Source: Halobacteriovorax sp. GB3 (GTDB lineage: Bacteria; Bdellovibrionota; Bacteriovoracia; Bacteriovoracales; Bacteriovoracaceae). From it: a DNA stretch of 64,000 nt. A program made the position numbers and the translations under genes. Where the stretch lies: NCBI RefSeq assembly GCF_028649655.1, contig NZ_JAQSLN010000003.1:124001-188000 (forward strand), read 5' to 3'. A model generated the notes under the pieces. It was given only the letters and a program-made list of their open reading frames with translations, was not told the DNA's origin and searched no databases. Shown here piece by piece: positions 41,966 through 51,045 of this stretch (position 1 is the first letter of the stretch; each line of letters starts with the position of its first letter).

Positions 41966-43975
41966 TCAGAGAGTTAGAGCTCTCTTGAACGACTTTAGAA
42001 ATTCATCTTCTTTCATGTGGTGAACATTGTGAGAGGCACCTTCAATTTTATAGATTTTATGACCTACAAGACCCAAGCGCAGAGCGAAGCGAGCGTATTT
42101 TAAATCATCACTTCCGTAAATATAGTGAAGTGGCTTTAAGGCCCTTAGAGAATCCCAGTAATTTGGCTGTTCTGCTACTGATAGAAAATTTAGGCATTGT
42201 TTCCATCCATTTAAAGAATGGATTGATTTTTTTGGTGTATTCGTTATTCCTTTAAAGATCTCCATCGAATACCAGTGCTCTAGAAAAGAGTCGAGATCAG
42301 CTTGGGTTTGGATGCCATCAAAAAGAGTTTGATCAAATTCTCTACGCTTTTCTTTTTCATGATCATAGATGCCTAAATTAGAAGACTCGATGATTATTTT
42401 ATTAATGCGATCATCTATGTAGCTAAGGCCAATGGCAACTCGACCTCCTAGGGAATAGCCAAATAGATTGTATTTTTCAAAAGGGATTTGTGATTTAAGG
42501 TCAGCTAAAAAAATATCCCAACTTTTAAATGTCTTATGCGAATTTTGGCCGTGGCCAGGAAGATCAATGAGGCAGATAAAATAATTTTGCATCATATGAT
42601 TAACTATATTTAAGAAGTCACTTGATTGACCCATGAATCCATGAATCATCACAAGGGCAGGATTCTTAGCGTTACCATAGAAGCTAAAATGGTAAGAGTT
42701 TTGCTTCATGGTAAAGTTACTCGCTAGTGCCCTACTTTTTTTAATTCCCTTTTTTAGATAGCTCAAAGTCTTGTCTTGAATAAAGTATTTAGGGACTTTG
42801 TAAGTGGAAAGGGTATGTTTGAGGTGATCTCTTAAAGTTTGTTGATCGAGAGGTTGATTGACTTCAATGAAGGCCATTGGCGCAAGATCAAATTGATCGT
42901 GAGAAAAGGAGCACACAAGAGAGTCTTTAATCTCTTTATTTTGATTAAGGGCCATTTCAATTTCTTGTGGATTGATATTTTCACCACCACTTTGAAAAAT
43001 ATGATCACTTCTACCAAGTATCTCAATTCCATATTCACTCATTCTGGCCAAATCAGTCGTTTGAAAGATTTTAATATTCTTTGGTCCATCTCCAAGGTAG
43101 CGATGAAAGAGAATTTGATTGTCAGCTGTTCTTTCGAATTGAAGATGTCCTTCATTTATTGATATTTGTCGATAGGGCATTACAGAGCCTACTGTGCGTA
43201 GGATGTTTAAGTCTTGAGTCAGTGGCGTAGCAATGGCCTGAGCACACAGTTCGCTAGATCCATAGGAGTTTGAAAGAGAGAGGTCTAGTTGAATCGCTCT
43301 TTCAAGTAGAGATTCAGATGTTTTTGCTCCCCCAAGGATGATTCCCTTGAAGTTTGGACGCTTGAATTTTCCTTGTTCAATTGATTCTACTAAGCGTAAT
43401 AGTTGAGTGTGAACGAGGCTCAAGAAGGTAATCTCAGGATGGAAAAAAGTTGATAGATCATTATTTTTTGCAAGAACAACTTTAGCGCCAGTGAAGAACA
43501 TACGAAAAACAATCATCATTCCACCAATATGAAAAAGGGGAAGACTTAAGCCCCAAGCATCAGAGTGATCAATTGAATAATGAGAGATTGTTGACTTTGA
43601 GCTAAGTATTATACTTTCGAGGGAGTGAATAACGCCCTTAGGTTTTCCAGAGCTTCCAGAGGTAAAAATGACGAGGTCATCATGGTCATTAAAAGGCTCT
43701 TTTTCAACCTCTTCAATAAGAAGCTCTTTTGTTTTCTCTGGTAGATTTGAGTCAAGGGCAATATGAACTTTAGAATGAATTAAAGTGTAAAATAACAGAG
43801 TGATAAAGTCGATCGGATCACTATGATCGTTGTAAATAATCGAATTATGTTTTTGTGTCTCATGGTGAGCAAGTGATAATTGATAGATATCGTCATAGGT
43901 ATAAGAAGCATCACCTGAAATGATGAAGATTTCATTGGCCTGTTTTTCAAAGAGAGAGACTATCTCACGACTCAT
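41966..43975 (-). CDS. MenE-MenH fusion: O-succinylbenzoate-CoA ligase plus SHCHC-synthase-like hydrolase
   Basis: Residues about 1-420 are an ANL-family ligase: 'LVIFTSGSSGKPKG' P-loop (103-114), 'NSYGSSELC' and 'GRSDHIFQSGGENINPQEIE' hinge, and the short length typical of MenE. After about residue 430 an alpha/beta hydrolase follows: 'LVMIHGFMGQSSDF', 'LFGYSLGGRVAIGLS' (nucleophile Ser near 508), 'IIESSNLGI', 'LEHWYSMEIFKGI', and the His in 'EGASHNVHH'. The order of these motifs resembles MenH, which makes SHCHC. The two steps flank each other in menaquinone synthesis, so fusion is sensible. No other men gene is in the window. It lies 21 bases after dinB. Confidence 0.78.
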   Translation of the reverse strand: MSREIVSLFEKQANEIFIISGDASYTYDDIYQLSLAHHETQKHNSIIYNDHSDPIDFITLLFYTLIHSKVHIALDSNLPEKTKELLIEEVEKEPFNDHDDLVIFTSGSSGKPKGVIHSLESIILSSKSTISHYSIDHSDAWGLSLPLFHIGGMMIVFRMFFTGAKVVLAKNNDLSTFFHPEITFLSLVHTQLLRLVESIEQGKFKRPNFKGIILGGAKTSESLLERAIQLDLSLSNSYGSSELCAQAIATPLTQDLNILRTVGSVMPYRQISINEGHLQFERTADNQILFHRYLGDGPKNIKIFQTTDLARMSEYGIEILGRSDHIFQSGGENINPQEIEMALNQNKEIKDSLVCSFSHDQFDLAPMAFIEVNQPLDQQTLRDHLKHTLSTYKVPKYFIQDKTLSYLKKGIKKSRALASNFTMKQNSYHFSFYGNAKNPALVMIHGFMGQSSDFLNIVNHMMQNYFICLIDLPGHGQNSHKTFKSWDIFLADLKSQIPFEKYNLFGYSLGGRVAIGLSYIDDRINKIIIESSNLGIYDHEKEKRREFDQTLFDGIQTQADLDSFLEHWYSMEIFKGITNTPKKSIHSLNGWKQCLNFLSVAEQPNYWDSLRALKPLHYIYGSDDLKYARFALRLGLVGHKIYKIEGASHNVHHMKEDEFLKSFKRALTL

Positions 43976-43996
43976 ATGACGTATCCATTTGTTTGC

Positions 43997-45163
43997 CTAT
44001 GAATTGGCCTGACATAAGTTTAAAAAGTTGAGCTGTTTGAATTCATCTTTTTCTTTAAACCGAAAACCAAGACCGATGAGCCTAACGGGTCTATTTCCTT
44101 TGAAAAATGCCTGGGCCATCAGATCTTTGAAAAACTCAACATGCTCTATATGATACTTTCCATTCTCCCAAATTTCTTCAAAGAAGTCATCATATCGGCT
44201 TTTTTGTACACTTACACTTTTAAAGTCATTAAATTTCAACTTAACAATACCAAGTGAGATCTCACACTCTTCACCCTTTTGTTCTTTGAATTTCTTAAGT
44301 CTTACTATCACTTCTTCGAGAATTTCAACGACTTTAGATTGGCATTCTTCAAGATCAATGAGATCTACCATGAAGGTCTCTTCATGGGTGAGACTCTTTC
44401 TTACCCAATCTGTGACGACCTCGCGATTATCGATACCATGAGCATATTGCCAAAGAGTGGGGGCGTAATTTGAAAAGTGTCTGGATAGTTTTTCTTCTCC
44501 TTTTAAAAGGATATCTTGGCAGGTTTTGATTCCAAGCTTCTCTAATTTTGCTGCCGTAACCGGGCCAACACCACTTATCTTTTTTACGGGAAGACTTTTT
44601 ACAAAATCTCTAACCTCAGAAGGAGTGATGACGTAGAGGCCATTAGGTTTTTTCCAATCACTAGCAACTTTTGCTAGAAACTTATTAGGCGCAACACCTG
44701 CTGAAGCTGTGAGATTTGTCGCTTCATAGATTTTTTCTTTGATTTCTTTTGCTATAAGTGTCGCTGAGCCGTTGCATTTAGTGCAATTAGTGACATCGAG
44801 ATAGGCCTCATCTAGACTTAGAGGCTCAACAAGATCGGTGTACTCTTGAAAAATAAGGCGTATAACAGAGGAGACCTCTTTGTATTTACTAAAATTTGGC
44901 GCCATAAAAATAAGGTCTGGGCAGAGCTTTTGTGCCGTTGTACTTGGCATGGCCGCCCTTACTCCATATTTTCTAGCTACATAATTGGCCGTACACAGGA
45001 CTGATCGTCTACCTGGCGGGCCTCCTATGGCCAGTGGCTTTTCTCTTAGTGAGGGATCGTCTCTCATTTCTACTTGAGCATAGAAACAATCCATATCAAT
45101 ATGAATAATTTTTCTAGGAATTTGTTTTGGAAGAAAATTGTTATTATCTAGGTAATCATTCAT
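43997..45163 (-). CDS. dinB: DNA polymerase IV (Y-family)
   Basis: A translesion polymerase. Y-family marks: 'IIHIDMDCFYAQVEMRD' (first catalytic Asp), 'YSDLVEPLSLDEAYLDV'-type block with 'SLDEAYLDVT' (second acidic pair), 'TASAGVAPNKFLAKVASD' and 'ISGVGPVTAAKLEKLGI' helix-hairpin-helix. Length 388 and C-terminal little-finger domain are present; a C-terminal clamp-binding motif is not clear. The start is the ATG at 45163, overlapping the lexA stop by eight bases; SOS control through lexA is therefore built in. Confidence 0.94.
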   Translation of the reverse strand: MNDYLDNNNFLPKQIPRKIIHIDMDCFYAQVEMRDDPSLREKPLAIGGPPGRRSVLCTANYVARKYGVRAAMPSTTAQKLCPDLIFMAPNFSKYKEVSSVIRLIFQEYTDLVEPLSLDEAYLDVTNCTKCNGSATLIAKEIKEKIYEATNLTASAGVAPNKFLAKVASDWKKPNGLYVITPSEVRDFVKSLPVKKISGVGPVTAAKLEKLGIKTCQDILLKGEEKLSRHFSNYAPTLWQYAHGIDNREVVTDWVRKSLTHEETFMVDLIDLEECQSKVVEILEEVIVRLKKFKEQKGEECEISLGIVKLKFNDFKSVSVQKSRYDDFFEEIWENGKYHIEHVEFFKDLMAQAFFKGNRPVRLIGLGFRFKEKDEFKQLNFLNLCQANS

Positions 45164-45800
45164 AAGAGCGAATAAGACCAACTAAGACTCCGGCAAGTGA
45201 GACTTCTTGCTCTCTAGGATCAATTCGAAATGGTTTCATTGCTTTATTGGCCGGGTGAAGTTCGATGATATTCTTCGTTTTATAGAATCTCTTTACGGTG
45301 GCCTCACCATCAACGAGGGCCACAACTGTTTGTCCTTGATTGGCCGTTTGTTGATAGCGGCAGATAATAATATCTCCGTCTAAAATTCCATCATCAATCA
45401 TGGAATCTCCACAGACATTAAGAGCAAAGTGCTTTCCTGACTTATTAATAAGTCCTGGAGGAACTGAGATTGTATTGGTCGGATTTTCAATGGCCTCAAT
45501 TGGAATACCTGCTGCCACATCACCAAGAAGTGCTATTTCATTTTCTTCGAAAGAGTTAGCAGAAGATGTGTTAGTGCTATTTTGCTCTTTTTTGGTCTGC
45601 GGCTTTAATCCGCGGCGTGCATTCCAGTCCGTTTCGAGAAGACCTTCATCTTTGAGATATTTGATATAGCGCTGAACGGAGCCAAAAGATTTAAAAGAGA
45701 AGTGCTCTTTGATTTCTTTTTGGGTCGGTGCAACTCCATTTTTATCGAAGTATGAACAGATATAATCGTAAATTTCTTTTTGTTTCTTTGTTAGGGCCAT
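45156..45800 (-). CDS. lexA: LexA repressor
   Basis: SOS regulator. The N-terminal winged helix-turn-helix ('LTKKQKEIYDYICSYF', 'PTQKEIKEHFSFKSFGSVQRYI') binds the operator; the C-terminal S24 domain has the Ala97-Gly98 cleavage site in 'GDVAAGIPIEA', Ser133 in 'VCGDSMIDDGI' and Lys170 in 'EATVKRFY'. So it can undergo RecA-dependent self-cleavage. Length 214 is normal. It begins an operon with dinB and possibly the MenE-MenH fusion. The promoter touches the start codon, suggesting a leaderless mRNA. Confidence 0.96.
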   Translation of the reverse strand: MALTKKQKEIYDYICSYFDKNGVAPTQKEIKEHFSFKSFGSVQRYIKYLKDEGLLETDWNARRGLKPQTKKEQNSTNTSSANSFEENEIALLGDVAAGIPIEAIENPTNTISVPPGLINKSGKHFALNVCGDSMIDDGILDGDIIICRYQQTANQGQTVVALVDGEATVKRFYKTKNIIELHPANKAMKPFRIDPREQEVSLAGVLVGLIRSYE

Positions 45801-45806
45801 AAATCT

Positions 45807-45835
45807 ATTTTGCGCGTAAGTTTTGCGTAAGTCAA
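45807..45835 (-). promoter_or_regulatory. lexA: lexA promoter with direct repeats in the spacer, leaderless transcript
   Basis: On the minus strand TTGACT (45835-45830), a 17-base spacer and CAAAAT (45812-45807) end six bases before the ATG at 45800, so transcription would start at the A of the ATG. The spacer contains ACTTACGC twice (plus-strand GCGTAAGT at 45814-45821 and 45825-45832, 11-base period), a good place for LexA autorepression. Confidence 0.6.
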
Positions 45836-45937
45836 GCCTTAAAAAAAACTTCTATATCGAGGCTAAATTACCTATTATGTCAGCGTTTGCTATGAAAGGG
45901 CAAAATCAACAGTGATCAATACTGAGGGGTATTTCCA

Positions 45938-46387
45938 ATGAAAAATAAAGGTCTCGAAACTAAAATTATGACCATTTTCTCTGCGTTAGTTATGACAACG
46001 TTTTCAGCTTCATCATTTTCTAAAGAGATTACGTTAAAAGATGGAGAAAAAATCTTACGCATTGAAGTTGGAAAAGATAAGTATCAAAGTAATAAAGAGA
46101 TGATTAAGAGAATTCACCAGTTAGAAAGAGCGGTCTGGCATCTTCAAAATAGAGTCTATGAACTTGAAAGTGGAATTGAAGTTAAGACAGCGCTTGTAGA
46201 TACTAAAATTTATCATTGCACTTTATCTACGAGTTTCAATGGCGTATTTTCAGGGAATGGAGAAAGTGAGCTTGAAGCGAAGTCTGAAGTTCTTAAGCGC
46301 TGTGTTTCCAAAGTTGGAAAATCCACTATTTGGTGTGATCGTGATGAAGTAAAGTGTGATTCATCTATTCAAAAAATAAGAAAATAA
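45938..46387 (+). CDS. Exported Cys-containing protein with short coiled coil
   Basis: 149 residues with a signal peptide ('MTIFSALVMTTFSASSFS', about 11-28). A short helix 'KEMIKRIHQLERAVWHLQNRVYEL' in pieces forms a coiled coil, then a C-terminal domain with four Cys ('YHCTLSTSF', 'KRCVSKVG', 'IWCDRDEVKCDSS'). Similar Cys-rich endings are common in small periplasmic proteins here; function unknown. GAGGGG is about eight bases before the ATG. tldD follows after 13 bases, so it may be the first gene of that operon. Confidence 0.68.
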   Translation: MKNKGLETKIMTIFSALVMTTFSASSFSKEITLKDGEKILRIEVGKDKYQSNKEMIKRIHQLERAVWHLQNRVYELESGIEVKTALVDTKIYHCTLSTSFNGVFSGNGESELEAKSEVLKRCVSKVGKSTIWCDRDEVKCDSSIQKIRK

Positions 46388-46400
46388 AAAGGGCCTTTAT

Positions 46401-47861
46401 ATGAAAGAAATTTCTAGAGAAGTTATTAGTGAATTAATCAACATGGGTGCAAGCTATGCTGATATACGGCTTCATTTACGCGACGAGCAAGAACATATTT
46501 CAACTCTCAATGGCTCTCTTAAAAATTACTCGTTAGAGACAAAGAAAGGCCTTGGGATTCGCGTTCTTTTTGATGGAGCTTGGGGTTTTTCTAGCAGTGA
46601 GACCTTAACAAAGGAAGGTGTTTTAGAATGTGCTAAAAGGGCCATTGATAAGGCCAAGGCAAGTTCAAAGCTCATTCGTTACCCCATTGTTCAATCACCA
46701 AAGGAAATCGTAAAAACAACTTATAAATCGTCTTTTGAAATTGATCCTTTCTCAGTCTCTTTGGAAGAAAAGCTCAATTGCTTACTTGATGTCGATCGTA
46801 AACTCTCTCATGAGAGATTCGATTTTTGGGGCGCCTATTGTTCATTTTATAAAAGAGAGATCTTCTACTGCGATAGTGAAGGGACTGAATTTGTTCGCTC
46901 TCTTATGGAAATCGATGGAGGCCAATTTATCATGGCCAAAGATTGTGATGGTCTAAATCAAAGAAGAAGCCATGGCCTTTGGTTAGATAGTGAAGGAACA
47001 AGTGGTTTTGAGAACTTTAAAACAGAGAGATTCGACCAGGCCCAAAGAATCAAAGAAGAGTTACTGCAAATACTCGATGCTCCTCTTTTAGATAAAAGTA
47101 AAATGGATGTCGTTTTACTTAACGATATGATGGCCCTTCAAACGCATGAGACGATTGGCCACGCTTTAGAACTCGATAGAATTCTTGGTTATGAATTATC
47201 TTATGCTGGTGGTTCTCATATTTCCCTTGAAGATTTCGGCACTCTTAAATTTGGTAGCTCTAAATTAAATGCGAGGGCCGATGGTACGGTCAAAAATTCA
47301 CCAGGAAGCATCGGCCTCGATGATGATGGAGTGAAGGCAAAGAATGTCCTTATGATTGAAAAGGGAATTCTAAAAGATGCAATCACATCAAGACAAATGG
47401 TCGTTGAAGCAAATGCTCTTGCAAAGCGTGAGGTTTTTAAAGAATCTGGTGCTACTTGCCGTGCAGAAAGCTATAACCGCATGCCTATTGAGAGAATGAA
47501 TAATATTAATATCGACTTTGGCAGTGATGGAAATTTTGAAGAGCTTATTTCAAAAATTGATAACGGAGTTATTCTCGATACACCTCGATCATGGTCGATA
47601 GGTTCTAATCGCGAGAACTTTCACTTTGCCTGTGAAATAGGATGGCGTATTGAAAAGGGACAAGTAACAGGAGTGGTTAGAAATCCAAGTTATCGTGGAG
47701 AGAGCTTAGAGTTTTGGAATGCTCTTAAGTATGTTGGAGATCAGTCAACTTGGAAACTTATGCCAACATTTAACTGTGGAAAAGGGCAGCCGAATCAAAT
47801 CATGCGCCTTGGCCACGGAGTTCCCGTGTGTGTCTTTTCAAATGTTCAGGTTGGAGATTAA
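46401..47861 (+). CDS. tldD: Metalloprotease TldD
   Basis: Catalytic subunit of the TldD/TldE heterodimer, which processes peptides such as microcins and degrades unfolded peptides. The zinc motif 'QTHETIGHALELDRIL' (HExxH near residues 249-253) is present with the downstream Cys-containing 'GHGVPVCVFSNVQVGD' end. The N-terminal 'GASYADIRLHLRDEQ' and 'GLGIRVLFDGAWGFSSSE' blocks are family features. Length 486 fits. AGGG is close to the ATG. It is followed with one-base overlap by tldE. Confidence 0.93.
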   Translation: MKEISREVISELINMGASYADIRLHLRDEQEHISTLNGSLKNYSLETKKGLGIRVLFDGAWGFSSSETLTKEGVLECAKRAIDKAKASSKLIRYPIVQSPKEIVKTTYKSSFEIDPFSVSLEEKLNCLLDVDRKLSHERFDFWGAYCSFYKREIFYCDSEGTEFVRSLMEIDGGQFIMAKDCDGLNQRRSHGLWLDSEGTSGFENFKTERFDQAQRIKEELLQILDAPLLDKSKMDVVLLNDMMALQTHETIGHALELDRILGYELSYAGGSHISLEDFGTLKFGSSKLNARADGTVKNSPGSIGLDDDGVKAKNVLMIEKGILKDAITSRQMVVEANALAKREVFKESGATCRAESYNRMPIERMNNINIDFGSDGNFEELISKIDNGVILDTPRSWSIGSNRENFHFACEIGWRIEKGQVTGVVRNPSYRGESLEFWNALKYVGDQSTWKLMPTFNCGKGQPNQIMRLGHGVPVCVFSNVQVGD

Positions 47862-49282
47862 TGATGTTAGAATTAAATAAAGTAAAAACATATTTAGAAG
47901 AGTTGAATCAATTTTTAAAAGATAGTCATATTGAAGGTTCTCTAACATATAGAAGTGAAGTTTCTCATTTGGTGAGGGCCGGGCGATCTCAAATCTCACT
48001 CAATGTTGAAGAGTGTTCAACTCGCCTGTATATTGATTTATTTAAAGTTAAAAAGAAAATTTCTGCTGTTGTTTCAAATCAATTAGATCGTGAGCTTGAT
48101 GCTATTAAGACTTTCATCGTCGAGCTTTATAATAAGATTGATTTTATGAGCGAAGTAGAGCACTTAAGACCTATGAGGCCTATTGCTCAGGGGGAACTCA
48201 ATCAAAACAAATATGATCAAACGCTTGTTAACCTTGAAAGCGCTAAGCTCGTCGAACTTTTTTCCAAGGTTCGCTCCAATTTTGCAGAGGAAATCAATGC
48301 AGGTGAAGTAGACTTTTCTGGCGCCTTTAGTGCTGGAGTTCACGGATATTGCGTAATTAATACTCTTGTTGAAAAGGCCATTTATTACCAAGGTAGTGAT
48401 TGGAACGTAGAAGTTGTCTTACAGTTATTAAAAGACGATAAAAAAGAAATTCGTGAGGCCCGTGTTGGCGAGTTTTTCAATGAATTTAATTCTGATGAGA
48501 TCATCAACGGCCTTAAAAAAACTTATGAGATAAAGAAAGAAACAACACGTCTAGATCTTGAGCCAGGAGAGTATGATATTGTCTTTTCAAGTGATGCTTT
48601 CGCTGAAATTACAAATTATATGTCTTGGATGGCCCTTAGTGGCGAGAGATTTGAGTATCAGTCGGGAATGTTACAAAAAGATAAGCACGCCATTGGCACT
48701 AAAGTTTTTGGCGATAATGTTACGATTAGCGATGATCCAAATGATCCAGATATTCTCTATGCTAGACCTGTTGGATTAAATGGTGTTGAAAGAAAGTTTT
48801 TTCCTCTGATAACTGATGGTGTTCTATCAAATCTTTTCTATTCTGATAAAGATAGTTGTGACCGTTTTAGCTTAGATATAAATAATGACTTCTCTGTGGC
48901 CTCAATTAAAGTTCATCAAGGAGATGGCCCAGAGACATTTGATCAGGTAGTTAAGAATTCTAAAAAGAAAACCCTCTTTATTCCCTATATTCACTATATG
49001 AATATCACAAATGCTGCAAAAGGAGAGTTCACTGGAACTTCTCGCTTTGGAACACTTTTGATGGAAAATGGAAAAATAACATCGCACCTTTATAATCTTA
49101 GAATTAATGATTCCTACCACAGAATATTCAATAATATTGATTGGCTTTCTTCAAAATTAGCTCATGTAAATACTTCTGATACCTATGGGATGCGATCTAG
49201 CTCTAGCATCACGTGCCCAAGTTATGTTAAAGTATGCTCAGTGAATATAACCGGAAGCTCTAAGGTTAAAGAGCTGAAATAA
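47861..49282 (+). CDS. tldE: TldE/PmbA-family subunit of the TldD/TldE protease
   Basis: 473 residues homologous in layout to TldD but without the HExxH motif, as expected for TldE (PmbA). Family traits: 'GEYDIVFSSDAFAEITNYM', 'GTKVFGDNVTISDDPNDPD', 'PVGLNGVERKFFPLITDGVL' and 'FTGTSRFGTLLMENGKI'. It cannot cleave alone; it completes the heterodimer. The ATG at 47861 shares one base with the tldD stop; ATG 47864 is a possible start with better SD spacing (GGAG). The whole set tldD-tldE-mscS is likely one transcript. Confidence 0.85.
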   Translation: MMLELNKVKTYLEELNQFLKDSHIEGSLTYRSEVSHLVRAGRSQISLNVEECSTRLYIDLFKVKKKISAVVSNQLDRELDAIKTFIVELYNKIDFMSEVEHLRPMRPIAQGELNQNKYDQTLVNLESAKLVELFSKVRSNFAEEINAGEVDFSGAFSAGVHGYCVINTLVEKAIYYQGSDWNVEVVLQLLKDDKKEIREARVGEFFNEFNSDEIINGLKKTYEIKKETTRLDLEPGEYDIVFSSDAFAEITNYMSWMALSGERFEYQSGMLQKDKHAIGTKVFGDNVTISDDPNDPDILYARPVGLNGVERKFFPLITDGVLSNLFYSDKDSCDRFSLDINNDFSVASIKVHQGDGPETFDQVVKNSKKKTLFIPYIHYMNITNAAKGEFTGTSRFGTLLMENGKITSHLYNLRINDSYHRIFNNIDWLSSKLAHVNTSDTYGMRSSSSITCPSYVKVCSVNITGSSKVKELK

Positions 49283-49293
49283 ATAGAATTGTT

Positions 49294-50118
49294 ATGTTAG
49301 AAAAAATTCAAAGTTTATCTTTATCTAAATTTGAGTGGTCATTGGTTATCATACTTTTGGCCATTCTTTTTAAAAATATCTTCTCAGCAATCATTTTAAA
49401 AAATGAAAGTTATAATAGAGACAGAAAGAGAAAAACAGTTCTTAACTTTAATGCTCTCACTCTTTTTGTGACCGTTTTCTTTCTTATTAGTCTTTGGAAT
49501 GATGAACTTCGAAATTTAGCACTTTCTCTCGTTGCCATTGGGGTCGCTGTTGTCGTTGCGACAAAAGAGTTGATTCTATGCTTTCTTGGTGGAGTTTACC
49601 GAGCTACATCAGGAATGTTTCATCTAGGAGATAGAATCGAAGTCAATGGGATTAGGGGTGATGTTATTGATCGAGGACTTTTTTCTACTCGCTTATTAGA
49701 AATTGGTCCAGGGCAGAGAACACACCAATACACAGGTCGCTCCATTACAGTACCTAATTCACTTTTTCTTTCGCACAATGTTCAAAATGAATCGTTCACT
49801 AAAAACTATGTGCTTCATACATTTGTTGTTCCTTTAAATGTCAAGGCCAACTGGAGTAAGGCCAGTAAGATCTTGTTAGAACAGGCCCATCTCGCTTACA
49901 CACCTTATAAAGAAGAAGCTGAGCGTTATATTGATTATGTCCAAAAGAAGGCCCATCTTCAAACTCCAGGGCTTGAACCACGTGTTCATATACGTTTTTG
50001 TAAAGTTAATGAGTTAGAACTAAATGTGCGTGTGACAGTGCCTGCTCATGAAAAGGGAAAGATCGAACAGCAAATTGTTCGAGGCTTTTTAGAGAGCTTT
50101 CAAGATTGGGAGAGCTAG
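49294..50118 (+). CDS. Mechanosensitive ion channel (MscS family)
   Basis: 274 residues, three membrane segments near the N-terminus (about 16-35, 51-65, 72-92) and then the MscS beta domain with 'GVYRATSGMFHLGDRIEVNG', 'GDVIDRGLFSTRLLEI' and 'GRSITVPNSLFLSHNVQN'. This is the small-conductance safety-valve type that opens under hypo-osmotic stress; a marine or prey-cell lifestyle makes such channels useful (inference). It lies 11 bases downstream of tldE. No SD stands out, so translation may depend on coupling. Confidence 0.88.
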   Translation: MLEKIQSLSLSKFEWSLVIILLAILFKNIFSAIILKNESYNRDRKRKTVLNFNALTLFVTVFFLISLWNDELRNLALSLVAIGVAVVVATKELILCFLGGVYRATSGMFHLGDRIEVNGIRGDVIDRGLFSTRLLEIGPGQRTHQYTGRSITVPNSLFLSHNVQNESFTKNYVLHTFVVPLNVKANWSKASKILLEQAHLAYTPYKEEAERYIDYVQKKAHLQTPGLEPRVHIRFCKVNELELNVRVTVPAHEKGKIEQQIVRGFLESFQDWES

Positions 50119-50184
50119 TGTCATTATGACCTCTTTTTACCTTTAATATTAAGTATTTGTTAGATTAAAACATCAAATCCTCAA

Positions 50185-50213
50185 TTGACGGATTCCCCCG
50201 TTCTGTTTATTTT
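50185..50213 (+). promoter_or_regulatory. Sigma-70 promoter of the secreted protein at 50281
   Basis: TTGACG, 17 bases, TATTTT. The predicted start is near 50220, giving a leader of about 60 bases. Confidence 0.65.
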
Positions 50214-50243
50214 AAACGCACCAACACACATATCGATTATTCA

Positions 50244-50258
50244 AGATCATATTGATCT
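50244..50258 (+). promoter_or_regulatory. Inverted repeat in the 5' leader
   Basis: AGATCA-TAT-TGATCT, a perfect 6-3-6 palindrome between the promoter and the SD (AAGGAAGGGGG). It could be a small hairpin or a repressor site. Confidence 0.4.
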
Positions 50259-50280
50259 ATTAAGGAAGGGGGAATGACGA

Positions 50281-50994
50281 ATGAAATGGACTTTAACATT
50301 TGTTTTCGCACTCGTTTTATCGACAAGTGCATTCGCTAAAGATCTGCCATTTACGCAACAAGACCGTTTTGAGTCAAAAAATGATGATCCTTATTTTACG
50401 ATTTCAAAAATTGAAGTAGAACCAGTTGAAACGCCTAGTGAAATTTCACTAGTAGACAAAGGTTATGCCGATCAAATTGGAAGTGTTATCACTATCGTTG
50501 ATAAGCTTATCGCTCTAGGGAAGAAAGTTTGGCCTATCGTTGAAGCTGGTAAGCCTGTTGTTGATGTTAATATGAATACGCCAATTTCAGTTCTACCTTT
50601 TAGAAAAGAAGTTTCTCCAGATGTTACTTTCTATGAAATGACAAATTGGAAAGCGCCTAAGGCGAAGAGTTTCAAAGTTGTTTACAAAAACGGATTTGGA
50701 TCAAAGGTAATCAGCTTCGTTTATACTGTGATTATGCAAGGTGGTGGGCAATATGAAGGTAAGGGGAGCTATTTAACAGGTGTTCAAGTGATTGCCTCTA
50801 ATGTATCTGTTGCTTGGGGGTTTGATTTCAATGCTCTATCAGCACTTATTAATATCACAAACTCGGGATCATCAGAAAACCCAGTGGCAGGAGCATCGAT
50901 TCGCATTGATTATACTGCAAAGACTGTTTTAAAGTTTATCCAGTCGAGTGAATTGTTTTATGTAAATGGCAATGGTGAGATCTTTAAGTACTAA
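50281..50994 (+). CDS. Exported protein of unknown function
   Basis: 237 residues with a signal peptide (MKWTLTFVFALVLSTSAFA). The mature part is beta-rich with the pattern 'GKKVWPIVEAGKPVVDVNMN', 'FKVVYKNGFGSKVISFVYT', 'GSYLTGVQVIASNVSVAWGF', consistent with a secreted beta-sandwich. No recognised family. It is preceded by a strong promoter, a palindrome and a purine-rich SD, all of which suggest high expression, and is followed by a strong terminator. I cannot name it; an abundant surface or periplasmic protein is the best inference. Confidence 0.72.
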   Translation: MKWTLTFVFALVLSTSAFAKDLPFTQQDRFESKNDDPYFTISKIEVEPVETPSEISLVDKGYADQIGSVITIVDKLIALGKKVWPIVEAGKPVVDVNMNTPISVLPFRKEVSPDVTFYEMTNWKAPKAKSFKVVYKNGFGSKVISFVYTVIMQGGGQYEGKGSYLTGVQVIASNVSVAWGFDFNALSALINITNSGSSENPVAGASIRIDYTAKTVLKFIQSSELFYVNGNGEIFKY

Positions 50995-51018
50995 GATTAA
51001 ATGACAATTTAACGCAAG

Positions 51019-51045
51019 AAAAAGGCCCTCTTATGGGCCTTTTTT
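51019..51045. terminator. Bidirectional terminator overlapping the 3' end of the TPMT-like gene
   Basis: AAAAAGGCCC, loop TCTTAT, GGGCCTTTTTT. The stop codon of the TPMT-like gene (51031) lies in the loop, so the stem encodes its last Lys, Gly and Pro. It also ends the gene before it at 50994. Confidence 0.9.
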
